Below are positions 51,039-63,297 of a stretch of DNA of 64,000 nt, in pieces. The translations under genes were made by a program, and so were the position numbers. The DNA lies in assembly GCA_008692225.1 (NCBI GenBank), contig VICG01000011.1:372001-436000 (forward strand), given 5' to 3'. This stretch comes from Monilinia fructicola. Taxonomy: Eukaryota > Ascomycota > Leotiomycetes > Helotiales > Sclerotiniaceae. Each line of letters opens with the position of its first letter. Positions within the stretch are counted from its first letter, which is position 1. The notes beneath the pieces are model-generated. The model worked only from the letters and a program-made list of their open reading frames with translations. It did no database searches and had not been told where the DNA came from.

Positions 51039-54000
51039 GATGAAGGTATTGGATTGTAAAATGAATGAAATGAATGAAAGCAGTTTGATTATTGAAACCC
51101 AGAGATATTGGAGGATCGTGGGGGATATTTATATTTTGTCAGAGAAGGCTGTGTAAGATTATAATACAACCTGGACAAGGAAGTGCAAGTTCTTCCAGGC
51201 AGCGATGCGAGCCGTTGTTTTCATCACGTGTCAAAAAATCATACAAATAAACCAACAAACAAACCAACAAGCACGTGCATGAACCTCTTTTTATTCAGAA
51301 GAAAGAAAAGTATCTGTATCTGTATCCGCAGAAGCTGCGGGAACATTTCATGGTATTGCATTGCATTTCATTGACAAGGCTTTTTATAGATATAGTCCTC
51401 CCATTACCATTGAAGAAGTTGTGAGTGTGCAATATATGAGTCTACATGCATGAGTACTCATAAACTACCTAGGTATCTCACAACATAGTCTACAGTTTGA
51501 TGAAATATGTTTTTCGGTTCAATTACAGGCCTGTGTGATCCATCGATCATTATTCAATACATGAGGATTGAGGGCAAGGAAGAAAGCTATTAAAACGATT
51601 TCCCAAGGGAGAAAACATCTAATTAAGCACGTCGGAAGCATGAAGCGGTATAGTTATTAGTCATTTAAATAAGATGGAAGAATCAAAAGTGGTGTTGCAT
51701 TGGAAGAAATAGTCATATTGAATTCTAATCAAGAGAGACAGTACATGAGAATACAAGAAAGCACCTGGGCAATGAGTAACAATAATCAAGTTCCCAAAGA
51801 GACCAGAAACCAAAGACCCAAAGACCCAAAGACTCAAAGACCAAACATCCAATATTGTTATTGTTACTATCAAAGGGGTGAACAATCTAATTGAGAAGCA
51901 AGAGTTAGTAAAAGGATCATAGATCATAGGAAGGGATGAAACTTACCAGTTGATTGAAAAGAGCGAATACCAAACGGCAATGGTGGCAAAATAATCAAGT
52001 GGAAACAAAGACACCAATTGATCTACAAAGAAGAATGAATCGGATTCAAAGACACCTCATCAGCTACGAAGAAGGTTGATTTGGATCCAAAGACACCTAA
52101 TCATCTACGAAGGAAGATTTACTGGAGAAGAAGTTGAAATATTGGTGCGCAGAACGAGAGAACTTATAGAAGATTTGAAATGGCGCTAGCGAGATAATTG
52201 AGGCTGGTTACTGCAAACTATTTTGCTGGTTTGTCAATTAGATCAAATATTTCCGGATCACTAATGACAATTATATTGATAACTTGGAATATCTAGAAAG
52301 GATTTTTTTGGCGAGGAGTTGTATTTGACGGACCCACTTCTACTCCTGAGCCTATCAAGTAGTATATCCTCAAGAGTTGAAGGATGGGTTTATATGGATA
52401 TGTAGACCCACATCACTCCCTTAATTCACTCAAAGAACACATCAGATATCGTCCCAGAAGAAGAGGCGGCATGAGTAAACCTCAATTTGCATCGTACATT
52501 GAATACTTGTGAGGGTTCAACTGCATCGTCAACATTCAAATCTTCCAGATATCCAGCTACTACCAGCACACAGCTACTCACAGCGACATAGAAGCGCATT
52601 CCTTTTCTTTCAAAGATAATATATTTACCGTGGAATTAGAGCAAACTGCAAACTAATTAGCGTACAAAAGACCGCAAGAAGGCCGAGATACGGTCTACAA
52701 AGGCAAAGTGAAGACAAGAAGTACTACCTTCTGTTTCATTTTTGTGTAAAGCTCGCAGTCTTTCCCTGGTAGACTAAACAGAGTATGCCATCCGATATCA
52801 GATGTATATAAATGATGAAAAGAGTTCAGATGGTGAAGAGAGCAACAGCCGCTAATAGAATGTACATATATAGATATATAGCAGAACAAAACTATAAAGG
52901 AGAGAAACTTGAAACGAGAGAGGGTTTGACAGAAGCTCTACTTATAAGCTTTAGGCTTACGTTGCTACATGAGCTACTTAGATCATATGGATGGTATGAA
53001 TCCAACCCTTGACTTGGGGGAACCAAACTAGTGCTCCGAGAACATACCAATACACTGAGTAACGGTAAGGAAGACTTCGAAAGTCTGTGCTCGAACTACT
53101 TGTCACAGTATCCTTCCCTCGAATAACATCCTCAATTCAGATTCAGCAAGCACTCAGAGTACTTGAGCAAGTAATGATCTCCGATTCAGTTGGGATAAGC
53201 CAGGTATCTTTCTGTAGCCCTTAGTCCCTGCGGACACCGAAACTCCTCATGAACACGAAAAGAATGAACGCTTTTCAGTTTCCATAAAGTTGTTTCCCCC
53301 TCAATTGATTCATGAATGTTAAACCTCTTCTAAATCCTATCTCAGAGCTCAAAATGTCAAGTTTTTCTTCCACGGGCCAAGAAAATCCTGGGAGTACTTA
53401 TATAGTTTATGTACATCGCGTTCTCCCGATACAGCTTACCATACTACCTATTTTATGTCGAGTATGCATCCTGACCAGCATAGCTAATATGTGCCTTTAG
53501 TGTGCATCAAATAACTTATCTGTGGTATCCTTAACACACTGCCATGGCCCTAGTCTATCTTATTGGAGACTATATCTTCTCACCCAGCCAAAACGGATCA
53601 ATCGAAAAGACCTGTCCAGCTCCCTATATACTAAGTATGTATATGTGGAAGTTTCCGGCGATCCGCAGTATATCTAATGTCAAATCATGTATGATCTCAA
53701 ACTCGCGAGTTCCGCAGGAAAATTGTCCTCTTTCATCACGAAAGTATGGAGAGTAAAGCCGAAGCAGGTGGTATTCTCGAAGGATTCTCCGCCACTTAAG
53801 AAAGGTGTATGGATACTGCAGCATTGGGAGTAGTTTTGAGATTTAGAAGACTAATATGAAGACCCTCGACGGATTTGATAAAGGGGTGATGTCATTTTAG
53901 AGTATTGGGCCAGTGCGTAAGAAAGGCCAAGATGTCGATTATTTATTTGATTAGAACTAGTCCATGTTGAAAAAATTAGGTGATACATTTCCCCGACACC

Positions 54001-54403
54001 CGGCTGATCTGAAGAATCTCGTGACCTAAAGCTACTTTCTATAACATGTCATGAAAAGATAGATTCCTTTATGGTTTCGATTATCAAACAAACAAGGGAA
54101 ACCCCAATCAGCAATGCTTCTAGTCATCTCCAATGTGTGGATTATCATATAAGTGATTTAATACAGTGTATCATTAAATCAAGGTCTGCAAACTCCATTT
54201 GATTTGGCCCAGCAAACAAAAAGTAGCTGTTTTGACAAGCTAACATCATTCCTCTCCTAAGTCTAGAGTAAACGAAAGGAATACTCAAGCCAGGCGACGG
54301 GATCATGTCAATCTACATCAAGTGACATTTCCCTGGCCCTAGAGTTTCACCTCATTGAACGCAGCAATTTGACAATAGAAAATCTGGATCAATTAGCATG
54401 CGT
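51039..54403. other. Long intergenic region upstream of rvt
   Basis: 3.4 kb with no gene that I can support. The proximal 150 bp hold the rvt promoter. There is a CCCAAAGA-type tract (about 51805-51845) and one minisatellite. The remaining ORFs are short and unsupported. Confidence 0.45.
52005..52128. repeat. Three-copy tandem repeat of about 50 bp
   Basis: Units share CAAAGACACC, then AAT/CATCATCTACGAAGAAG and GATTNGGATTC, with starts near 52006, 52048 and 52098. Confidence 0.75.
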
Positions 54404-54757
54404 TTAATCATTTTTATCAATCTCCTTTCGGGGGTAATGGATGGCTATGAAAAACGCACCTTCCCAGGCACTTCTTAATCTTCCACCTGGAGTAAGATTC
54501 CTCGAATACAAGAAAAACAACATTCCCACCTCGTCCCCAAACATCTCTTTAAATGTTTCTAAATCGTACTGATAGAAATCCGATCCTCGGCCATAAGTCC
54601 AAACAGAAGCAACCTCATTCGCTTCCTCAATACTACAGCCGTGATTTTGAACAAGGATACTGACCAAATATCTTCGGACTTCACTGGGAGTATTATTTCT
54701 GGGAGTAGTGAGATAGGTACCAGGGTGTTTCTGGCCTCCATATTCGCGTGCCGACAT
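54404..54757 (-). CDS. Small conserved-looking hypothetical protein (117 aa)
   Basis: A single exon, MSAREYGGQKHPGTYLTTPR to stop, with segments SEVRRYLVSILVQNHGCSIE, EANEVASVWTYGRGSDFYQY, LETFKEMFGDEVGMLFFLYS and GGRLRSAWEGAFFIAIHYP. Amino-acid use and helix pattern look genuine. I recognise no domain. A mostly helical, soluble protein is likely, with no signal peptide. Confidence 0.65.
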   Translation of the reverse strand: MSAREYGGQKHPGTYLTTPRNNTPSEVRRYLVSILVQNHGCSIEEANEVASVWTYGRGSDFYQYDLETFKEMFGDEVGMLFFLYSRNLTPGGRLRSAWEGAFFIAIHYPRKEIDKND

Positions 54758-55582
54758 ATTGAAGGATGGGATTTGGTTGTTCTTGTTCCACGTGGGAAGA
54801 TTTTGGGCTAATCTTTACGAAAGATTTTCAACTTCGCCTTTTCAATCTTTCGGGAGAAGGTGACGGATAAAGTTCTTGAAGGATTTGGATGATTTCTGCA
54901 TGCAAGTCAAAAGCAACGAGTTCGAGTACTAAAGATTCTTGTTTCTTTTTCTAATCTTCAAAGGATCTAGGCTTCAATTTTGTTTGTTGATACCAAACCC
55001 GGATTCTCTTCTTTGTTTCTGTTTCCACTTTTCGGACTAGAAATTGTGCTTCAAGTATAAGAAACAAACGCTCATAATTGAATCAAATCCTTTCATAAAT
55101 ATACTGATAACTTTCGTTTGTGATTGAAGCACCACGGGGGTGGGAGTTTGTACCCGTGTTACCAACTCTCCAGGGAACAAAAACTGTTCATGCTCAAGTT
55201 GTCCACCTCTAGAATACTTCATGAAGTGAAGGATAGATATGAATACAGCACTGAGGAAAATATCAAAAAGTTACTCGGAGACGGTTAGTGTGAACAACTG
55301 ACAACTCTGAAAGCATTTTGTTATGGGCATCGTGTTTTTAATTAGATGAATGTCTTCGCGGTATACAAATTGGCTAAATTCTGGACTTCAACATATACAG
55401 TTCCAAAATATGGGGCATTTTCTTTCTCTTGGATCTAATATTTGTTATGCATGAGTCGAACTTTTTCCAATCAACTGCATCTCATTTCTCATCATCGCCC
55501 GTGATGTGTGCGAATCCCATAAACCTCTAGTGTCTAGATCTCCAAAGCTTTTTGATTTAGCATCAGCATACCAAGAAACTTC
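54758..55582. other. Spacer before the 185-bp repeat array
   Basis: No gene supported. The first recognisable repeat core follows at 55583. Confidence 0.4.
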
Positions 55583-58500
55583 TGTTCCACATCTACAATC
55601 TAAATATACAGGCAGCATCCCTCCTAGTAGTACCATTACTAGGGATTCTATGACTCGCGGCATTTCTTTTCAAGTTCCCTTCATTTTCGTAGCCATAATT
55701 AGGGCTAGTTTGAATACAAGATCTATTCAGTAACCCGTCAGAATCTGTCAAATAATCCTCTTCTCCTTTGCATATAAAACTTGCATGCAGACCATCCGCA
55801 TCTACAATTCCAGATCACAGGACTTGTCCTTACAACCGTATGAGTCGCCTCATTGCTTCTGTCTGCTTGCCTTGATTCCGGAAGCTAGAATTAGCACTTT
55901 AAATAATCTTCCACTCACAGCCCGTAGAAGGAAATCCAGCTGCCATCTGTTTCATGTCTGCAAATTCACATTTCGGGGGGAATCCTGACAATTGGGATCA
56001 CTAATTTGAGCACTACGACCTAATGAATCGCAGTTTGTCCTAGCTCCACCAACGATGTCAAGCACATCTCAGCTACTTTCACTTGACTCTTTGAAAGTGG
56101 TCTGTTGCATATCTGCAAAATCATATTACAGGGCATATCCTGAGCATGACAATTCTGTAAATAGAGTAAGAGCCCGTTTCCAAGGTGGGTTCTGGACATA
56201 GCTGGAGATCCACAGGAAGTCTAATCTGGAGGCTCAAAGCCATCCATGGATCCATGGATTCTTTGTCAGTTCTTTGATCGGAGCTAGTTTCGAATAATGC
56301 ACCACTCACAAACCTGGGCTTTTGAATAGACAAATATGTTGCACATCTAATATCTGTGCTTACAAGGCTCACCCTGACAAGCTCTGTAGACTATAAGTAA
56401 GCTGTATCCACGGGTATTGCTAGTCTGGATCATTAGGTCTTAATCCAGTACTGTAAGAAGATCATGATGGGCCGTTGTTTTAATTAGCGCCTCTTTGAAT
56501 CCTTCGGGTGCAATGTCGCACATCTACATTTCCATATTACAAGGCTCATCCCAGCGATATTAGCAATGAGCATAGTACTTCTTGAGACTTGACGAGTTCT
56601 GACCAAACGCCCAAAACAGACCTTCATCTTAACCCCGGTGATGAATGACTAGCATCTTGCACTCAAGGCCGTTGAAAATGCAATGTTGCACATCTACATT
56701 CTTCAATTACAGGGTGTATCCTTCGTGACAAGTGTATAAACACTACTCCGTACACCTCTCCTCTCTACGTCCGATCAATCCAAATGGCATACATAATGTT
56801 AATTGAGATTAGCAGTAGCAGTAGCCGTGTTTTCAACCACCACTATCCAGGAATAAATTCTGCTATACACATCACGACACTTCGTCAACATGACATCACG
56901 ATTCATGCTGTTACACCTCCCAAAACCCCTATGAGAAACCCCGAGCCAGCCTATTCTCTTGATTTCAGAATTTGTGATTAAAATTTCGGGAGCCCACTCG
57001 TAGAGTTGGGCAGGGAGACGTTGCCCCGCTCCCAAAACTTCACTTCTGGACAGCCAACTAGCCCTTCGAGTCATCTCCACTCGCCCTCAGGTCAGAGCTC
57101 GCAGATGACAATTGCTCTGTCTGTTGCACATCTACAAATGCGAATTTACGAGTTTCTGCTGAACAAGTGTGCGATTGGCCCAATTCCCGAGATGTTTAAG
57201 TTCCGGTTGCTCCACTTAACCCTTCAAAAGGGACCTGAAACCCTTCATTCAAAGTATGTGGAGTAGAATTACATAATACGCAGCTTGTCCGAAGTAGAAC
57301 TACAGTATGGATTGTGTTGCCTATCTGGAGTTGCATTATTGAGTATGTTGCACCTCTGGAAAAGAATCATTGATTATGTTGCACCTCTGGAATAGAATCA
57401 TTGATTATGTTGCACACCTATGCAAAGTAGGAATATTGAGAATTTTGCATGTCTAGTCAGAGTGATTGAGTCTGCTGCATACATATTTCTGAATACGAGT
57501 ACGAGAACTATACCCTGGCACGGCGATCCTTGACATCCGTTCCGGTAACGGTAATTATGACCCGAATCGGTTCCAGTAACCTTTCATTCGGAGCCCTGGA
57601 GCCCTTGAAATGTAATTACAGTATCTACGGAGGGATGTTGTAGATCTTTGATTCGAAATTGCGAGCCTTATCTCCAGAGATTTGTAAGTACCCCCTACAG
57701 TAGGGTATGATTAGTACTTCTCTTAAGTCCGATTCCACGTAACCTGGTAAGAAGTCTAAATCGGTACCATCACCTCGGCGCCGGTAAAGTCTATCCTCAT
57801 TATACATTACCATGAATCGGTTTCGCACCTCCTCTATCGGAGTTTGCAAAAGAAATAGGAATCCTGCGGAATATGCCGGTTACGCCTTCGTAACCATTTT
57901 ACCGGGATTTAGAAATGGGGGCACCTCGGTAAATATGACGCGCTTATCTTTAGCGCCGGTAGTTGACGTCAGCCTGTCTTTAGTGTCCTAGATTTTGCAT
58001 CAGAAAACCACATTTGCATATACTTATAATCGTTATCCTGATATGTGAGCGGTTAGCCAACGGAGGATCATAAAATTACATGTGGAGTTTGTGAATTTTC
58101 AAGGTGTCAGAGGCGGCGATAAGAGCAACTTCCAGGGTGATAAGGTATGTAAAATGGGTTGCTTAACTTTAATTACTCGCAATAAGCTTGGAAGACTTAG
58201 TTCACCAGGGGATCACGTTATAGGGAAAAGGAAATAACGAATGTTTCATAAGGTTCATTTTAGGTTGGCCGGAATTGAGACCAGATCAGAAATGAGATCT
58301 AAGCCAATTATGTCCGACAATCTTAAAGGGGAAGTCTAATCCACGGCCGGATTTTTTACCGTCAATACCTACTTATAAACAAGGCTTCCACTCAAATCAC
58401 TCAGATCCTTCGAAGGAGTTGTGTTGCATATCTACATTTTTTATTTGCAGGTCTCATCCCAACAAGTTTAGATATAATAGGAAAGTCCGTCGCCGTCTTG

Positions 58501-60875
58501 ACGGACGAACCCCAGTCTGGGCACCTCCGCTTTTGTTAGTTTCAGGAGCTACCTAGGTACCTAGGTATGACTAGCACTTCCAATCAAGTCACTCAGAATA
58601 CTTCAAGGAGAATGCGTTGCACATCTGAGTTTATGACTTGCAGGCCTCAACCCAACAAACATGTTGGTAATGAGAATGTCGGCTTTTCGAGTAGAACGAG
58701 CCCCATTCTGGGCCATCCTGGGAACCCTTGATATCCTCCATTTTGCTTAGTGATGGCGCTTGGAAGTAGTATATAGATTATTCGTCCACTTGCAGAACTC
58801 CTACATGTGCATGTTGCACATCTATACTTCCATTTTACGAGACCAATCCCTACAAGTTGTTAAGGTAGTACCTATTCATCATGGGGCTTGAAGTCAGACT
58901 GCGAGCCTTGATGGGAGATCTGGCCTCCGTCTTTTTCCTCAGTTCAGGTAGCTACTACTGACGTCTTTGAATTGTCATCATTGGTCCACTTTGAACTTTT
59001 AGAAAGGGTATTTTGCACGACTACATTTTCGTTTTACAGGGCTCACCCTCACAAGCGGTCAGAATAGTACCTCAGCCCCAATGGAAACTCTAATCCCCGC
59101 TTATCTTGATGTCTATAGCTACAACTGATATCCATGGATCTCCGAACACTTTCAACTCATCCACTTTTAGAGCTTTTGAAAAGAGAATGCTGCACATCTA
59201 CGTTCTCGGAATGCAAGGCTCATCCTGACAAATGTACGAGTAGTATCCTAATTCTCATACTAAAATTCAAGATTATGGGAGGGCTTCAGTTTGTTACTTT
59301 CATTTTGTTCTAGTGAGATGATGGAATCTCCTTCCAATCAGAGCTCATAAAATGGTTTTGTTGCACATCTACTTTTATGTGTTACAGGCCTGATCCTGAC
59401 AAAAGATTCCCTAGGTATTGACTTGCATTTCATCATTTCTAATGAGGTCTTGATTAGAAGTCCCCAAAGACCATTTTATGAATGGTGTCCTTTCTTCAAT
59501 TCAGATTGCCTTGAAGTTCCCTCAAATCATTATTATCATTTTCCTTCTGTGAAGAAATCTTGATAAAGTCGGACTGTATAATGCGTTGTGGAGACGTGAT
59601 GGAGCTGATATTTCCAATTTATATTTTCTAGATAGGGGCTTTGTTTGTTAATACGTGGTTTTTTTCGAGGCTGGTCTCACCCAGCTTAACACGCCATGTG
59701 TTGGCATACAAGTGGCATCATACCCACCATCCCAATAAATATAGCTCTCTCGCGGGTATCTTTTAGTATTCTAATCCTCCTAAGCTTCGCACTGACGCCA
59801 TATAAGTAACGGCGGAAAGTCGGTGCCAAATTTCATCCTACTCAGTATCACATACTCCAAGCCCTTTAAACAGGTTTGTTGCATATCTACATTTTCAAAT
59901 TGTAAGGCCCATCCTGACAAGCATACAGATAGTTCTTTCATGAAATGTAACTATAAATCTGAACAAGAAGTATGACTCGCCACATCTTAGGTTCAATAGC
60001 TGAAGTTTAGTATCGCGCTTTCAAATCCTTCCACCTAGAGCATTGATGTTAGTTCGTATGAATCATGTTGAACATATATGTTTTCATAATACACGGCTCA
60101 TTCTGACAAGCTTATCAGCCTATTGCTATTTTGAGATTTATATGTTCTAATGAAAATCATAATATATGCATCTTTCTAATCTCCGTCTCAAACAGTAAAG
60201 TACCTTTTTTTGCATTTCATACACGCAGAATCCTCATAAAAAGAATATTGTGAATCTACCTATTCAGATTACAGCCTATCATAACAAACTTGTCATTAAT
60301 AGACAAATTAAAATTATACATGCAAATATAGAAATTAGAATGTCCACGGGTATCCATGTTATCGATTCTTCAAGTCCTAACATGAATGAATACCCAGGAA
60401 AATCACCCTTTCCAATGATGCTCCATCAGAGCGCTCATACTGATTCTGTTGCACATCTGCATATTCATATTCCAAGGTCCATCCTGGCAAATCTACCACA
60501 TTCATCAACTTATCGAATTTCACATGCGCAAGTGAAGTTTAGAATATGACTGTTTCTCTCAGCCCCAGACTTTTAAAATTAGCCCATCACCGTTTCCAGA
60601 TTTCCTCCACTCAGAGCCCTTACACCAGTTCTGTTGCACGTCTGCATATTCCCAGTACAAGCCCCATCCTGGCAATTGGATTACATATTGAATCATTTGC
60701 AGTTCATCATTCCCTTTATAAGCCACCAAGCCAAAATCAATCGCCTCCCAATATCCTAGCCTCGGCAGGTATGACTAGCATTTTCAACGATTTCTCACTC
60801 AGACCATTCAGAACCTTCAGGAGGGGTTATGTTGCACATCTACATTTCTTGGTTACTGGGCTTATCCTAGCAAGT
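55583..60875. repeat. Degenerate tandem array of units of about 185 bp, with a conserved core of about 45 bp
   Basis: At least 20 cores in one orientation share GTTGCACATCTACATTTT, then an A/T-rich 6-8 nt, then TTACAGGGCTCATCC and TGACAAG. Starts are near 55583, 55788, 55948, 56103, 56338, 56514, 56684, 57122, 58422, 58616, 58812, 59011, 59189, 59359, 59878, 60067, 60248, 60447, 60632 and 60831. Spacing is usually 155-205 bp. A second weaker conserved part, CACTCAGA followed by CTTC, lies 20-40 bp before many cores; between cores the sequence is strongly diverged. Gaps at 57.2-58.4 and 59.4-59.9 kb lack full cores. The plus-strand reading VAHLHFHITGLILTS is open in several units but no long ORF connects them. 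Not CRISPR: eukaryotic, with long and uneven spacers and diverged repeats. Confidence 0.85.
57337..57432. repeat. Short 31-bp repeat inside the array
   Basis: Three copies of TATGTTGCACCTCTGGAA followed by AGAATCATTGAT, starting at 57344, 57375 and 57406. The 5' end of the core has been locally amplified without the rest of the unit. Confidence 0.8.
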
Positions 60876-62826
60876 ACTTCACTACCTCATACTCTACCAT
60901 AATAGTCCTTTATCACTTCAGCACACCAGCACTTCAGCACTTCAGCAATTCACTACTTCACTACTTCACTACTTCACTACTTCACTACTTCACTACTTCA
61001 CTACTCTAGTCCTTCGATAGTAAGATACTACATGAGTAAGTGCCAAGCATGCCACAATTCTCAAACAGTGAACTATAAGTCTTGGCGCAAATCTAGCCCA
61101 TCCTCATCTTTCTTCTAATTCTCATTTCTACATCATTGGAATTACCCATTTTATTTCCTTCTCTTAAGAACACGTATATTGATTCAAAAACCATCTAACC
61201 TTGAGTCTCCAGGCTGATTCCAAATAATCAAATTTCTCGATTCTCTGGTTTCTCACCATTGCAAAATCACCGCTTGAGTTGATCAAATAAGATGCAACCA
61301 GATGAACTAAATTATGGAGATTCAGAAGTTGTACTATACATGAGATGTACTTTAGCATATGGATGACGAGAAATTGATAAAAGAGAAGTATCTTATTGTC
61401 GCTGTCAGTCAATACATATGTTTGTTTTATAAGCCTGTGGGACTACCGATTTAAACCGAACGAATGCCTCAGATTGGTGATGAATAGATAGCATTCGAGC
61501 ACGAAGGATCAGTGAAACACACCCATTGGTTGACCAATGGAATGCAGAAAGGGTTGATTATGTGGGTGGATAAGCTGGGGCATCATCACTGCTATCTGGA
61601 TGTATTCTTGTCCTTCTACAACTAGAGAGAAGTACTAATATCAATGTAAGATTACCTGCCTAGGTCAACTTGATCTCCAACCAGACGATCCATACAGAAG
61701 AGTCGCTTAGAGATGGTAGAAGTAACCCTTGCGCGCAAGTTTGAACCTTCAGATTTTTCTACGCGATCTTTAGTGCGTGTTGTGGAAGGAAGATGGGGAA
61801 AGTCAAACTTATGCACTTAGTTTCTTTCATTTCCAGTGTACCTTGACTGATTCTTATAGTCACACAACCGCCCCGCTTTCATACCGTTCGAATAAATCCT
61901 TGTGGTGGATTACTTATCCTCTTGAGTTCACCATCGTTGCCCATCTACGAAATAGTGTCCAGTGATCCCTCCCTTTGAAAACCTGCGACCATAGCTGAAC
62001 GGGATAATCGATTGATGCGTCACGATTTTCGCCTTGATCACAATTTAGACCGAGGGTCGATTCTGCGTATCAGAGGGCGCCATTGAGTCTCGTGGTATGT
62101 TATACATACAGCATCCATGGTTGGACGTGATGCAAAATCAGAATTCCACATATTTTAAAAGAGGGCATTCAAAAAGAACCCAAGCTTGAATCTCTACTCT
62201 CAAGATAGGTAGGTACTCAGCCCCCGCCCCCCCCCCCCCCCCCCCTCGAAAATATCTTCCACCCCAAAATACACAAACACAAACATCTTAGAATCCATGA
62301 AGAAAGTAGATGAATTCATCCACAGATCTTACAAGAAACGAAGTACTCACTCATTAATCCCAGCACAACTTGAACTAATCGCCAAAAGGATAAACAAAAA
62401 GTACGCAAACAGGGTATCGGAAACAGTCAGCCTCCATTGGATCACAGGTATCCCACCCTGTGCCATTTAATCAAACATGAAATACCACTCTATGTGAAAC
62501 AACTCTCGCTTTCCCGTTGGTACATCGCATTCCCGTAAAGTACAAACTTGGTTGTAAGACAGTTTCATAGACTCGCTCTAGAATCTCGGTCGTGTCGCCG
62601 TGGGAAAAAAAAATGTGATCAAGCTGTGCAGACCCAGATACTCGCACAGAAGTCGCCACGTGAATGAAGCCGACTTCGAGAAGAAGCCGAAGGAATAGAT
62701 TTCTGCTTGCACTCTGCAATTGTCGCTAGGTTGAAACCGCAAGCCCGCAAGTCATCGAACGCTGGATTTTGCTTGTAGGCGAAAGATCCTTGTTCGATAT
62801 ATCCTCCACTGTCACATCATCACATC
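60876..62826. other. Intergenic region after the array
   Basis: Contains the CACTACTT microsatellite and a C-run (62221-62245, interrupted by one G). Minus-strand ORFs at 61164-61412 and 62471-62719 have no recognisable domain and are not called. Confidence 0.4.
60915..61005. repeat. CACTACTT/CAGCACTT octamer microsatellite
   Basis: About 11 units of 8-9 bp directly after the last array core. Confidence 0.95.
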
Positions 62827-63297
62827 CTAATTCTCCTCCAAAATTTCACTACCGGTATCTGCTGCACCCCCCTTATCTACATATAGCTCGATATCCATAT
62901 CTGATCGCATCATCTCAATAACCACCGAATGCACCCTCTTCGTGATCTTGTATACTGCTAATCCTAACGGCATGACGATGATGAGCAAGAGATTTATGAT
63001 AGCCAGTAAGCAAAGTGGGATCGTGTGCCAAAGCTGTACTCTGCGTAAAGGGCATCCATTTTGCTTCCCACCTTTGGCATCGATCATACCGGATAGGAGA
63101 AAGCGGAGAGGACATTTTGAGGAATGAGATGCTGGTGGACCGGTTGGATAGGGCGTGGAGGATGCGGAGATGACGGATTCGAAATCTGTATCCTTATCCT
63201 TGTTGTCTTTTTCTTTCCTACTTTTCTTTTCTGGCTCCGATCGACGAGGTATGCGACTGTTCGAACGGTGTTTTTCTTTCTTTGGAGTCGAATGCAT
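62827..63297 (-). CDS. Small predicted single-pass membrane protein (156 aa)
   Basis: A single exon from ATG 63297 to a stop at 62827. The N-terminal 35 residues are very basic (KKEKHRSNSRIPRRS, EKKSRKEKDNKDKD), followed by a Ser/Pro-rich linker. One strong hydrophobic segment follows at about residues 90-116 (LWHTIPLCLLAIINLLLII, then VMPLGLAVY), then an amphipathic stretch KRVHSVVIEMMRSDMDIEL and an acidic end. The topology is probably cytosolic N-terminus by the positive-inside rule. Similar small fungal proteins are unannotated; no function is proposed. Confidence 0.7.
   Translation of the reverse strand: MHSTPKKEKHRSNSRIPRRSEPEKKSRKEKDNKDKDTDFESVISASSTPYPTGPPASHSSKCPLRFLLSGMIDAKGGKQNGCPLRRVQLWHTIPLCLLAIINLLLIIVMPLGLAVYKITKRVHSVVIEMMRSDMDIELYVDKGGAADTGSEILEEN

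Noticed and set aside
55583..60875. CRISPR array
   Set aside because: The repeats are diverged, the intervals of about 140 bp are uneven, the context is a fungal nuclear genome, and no cas genes are present.
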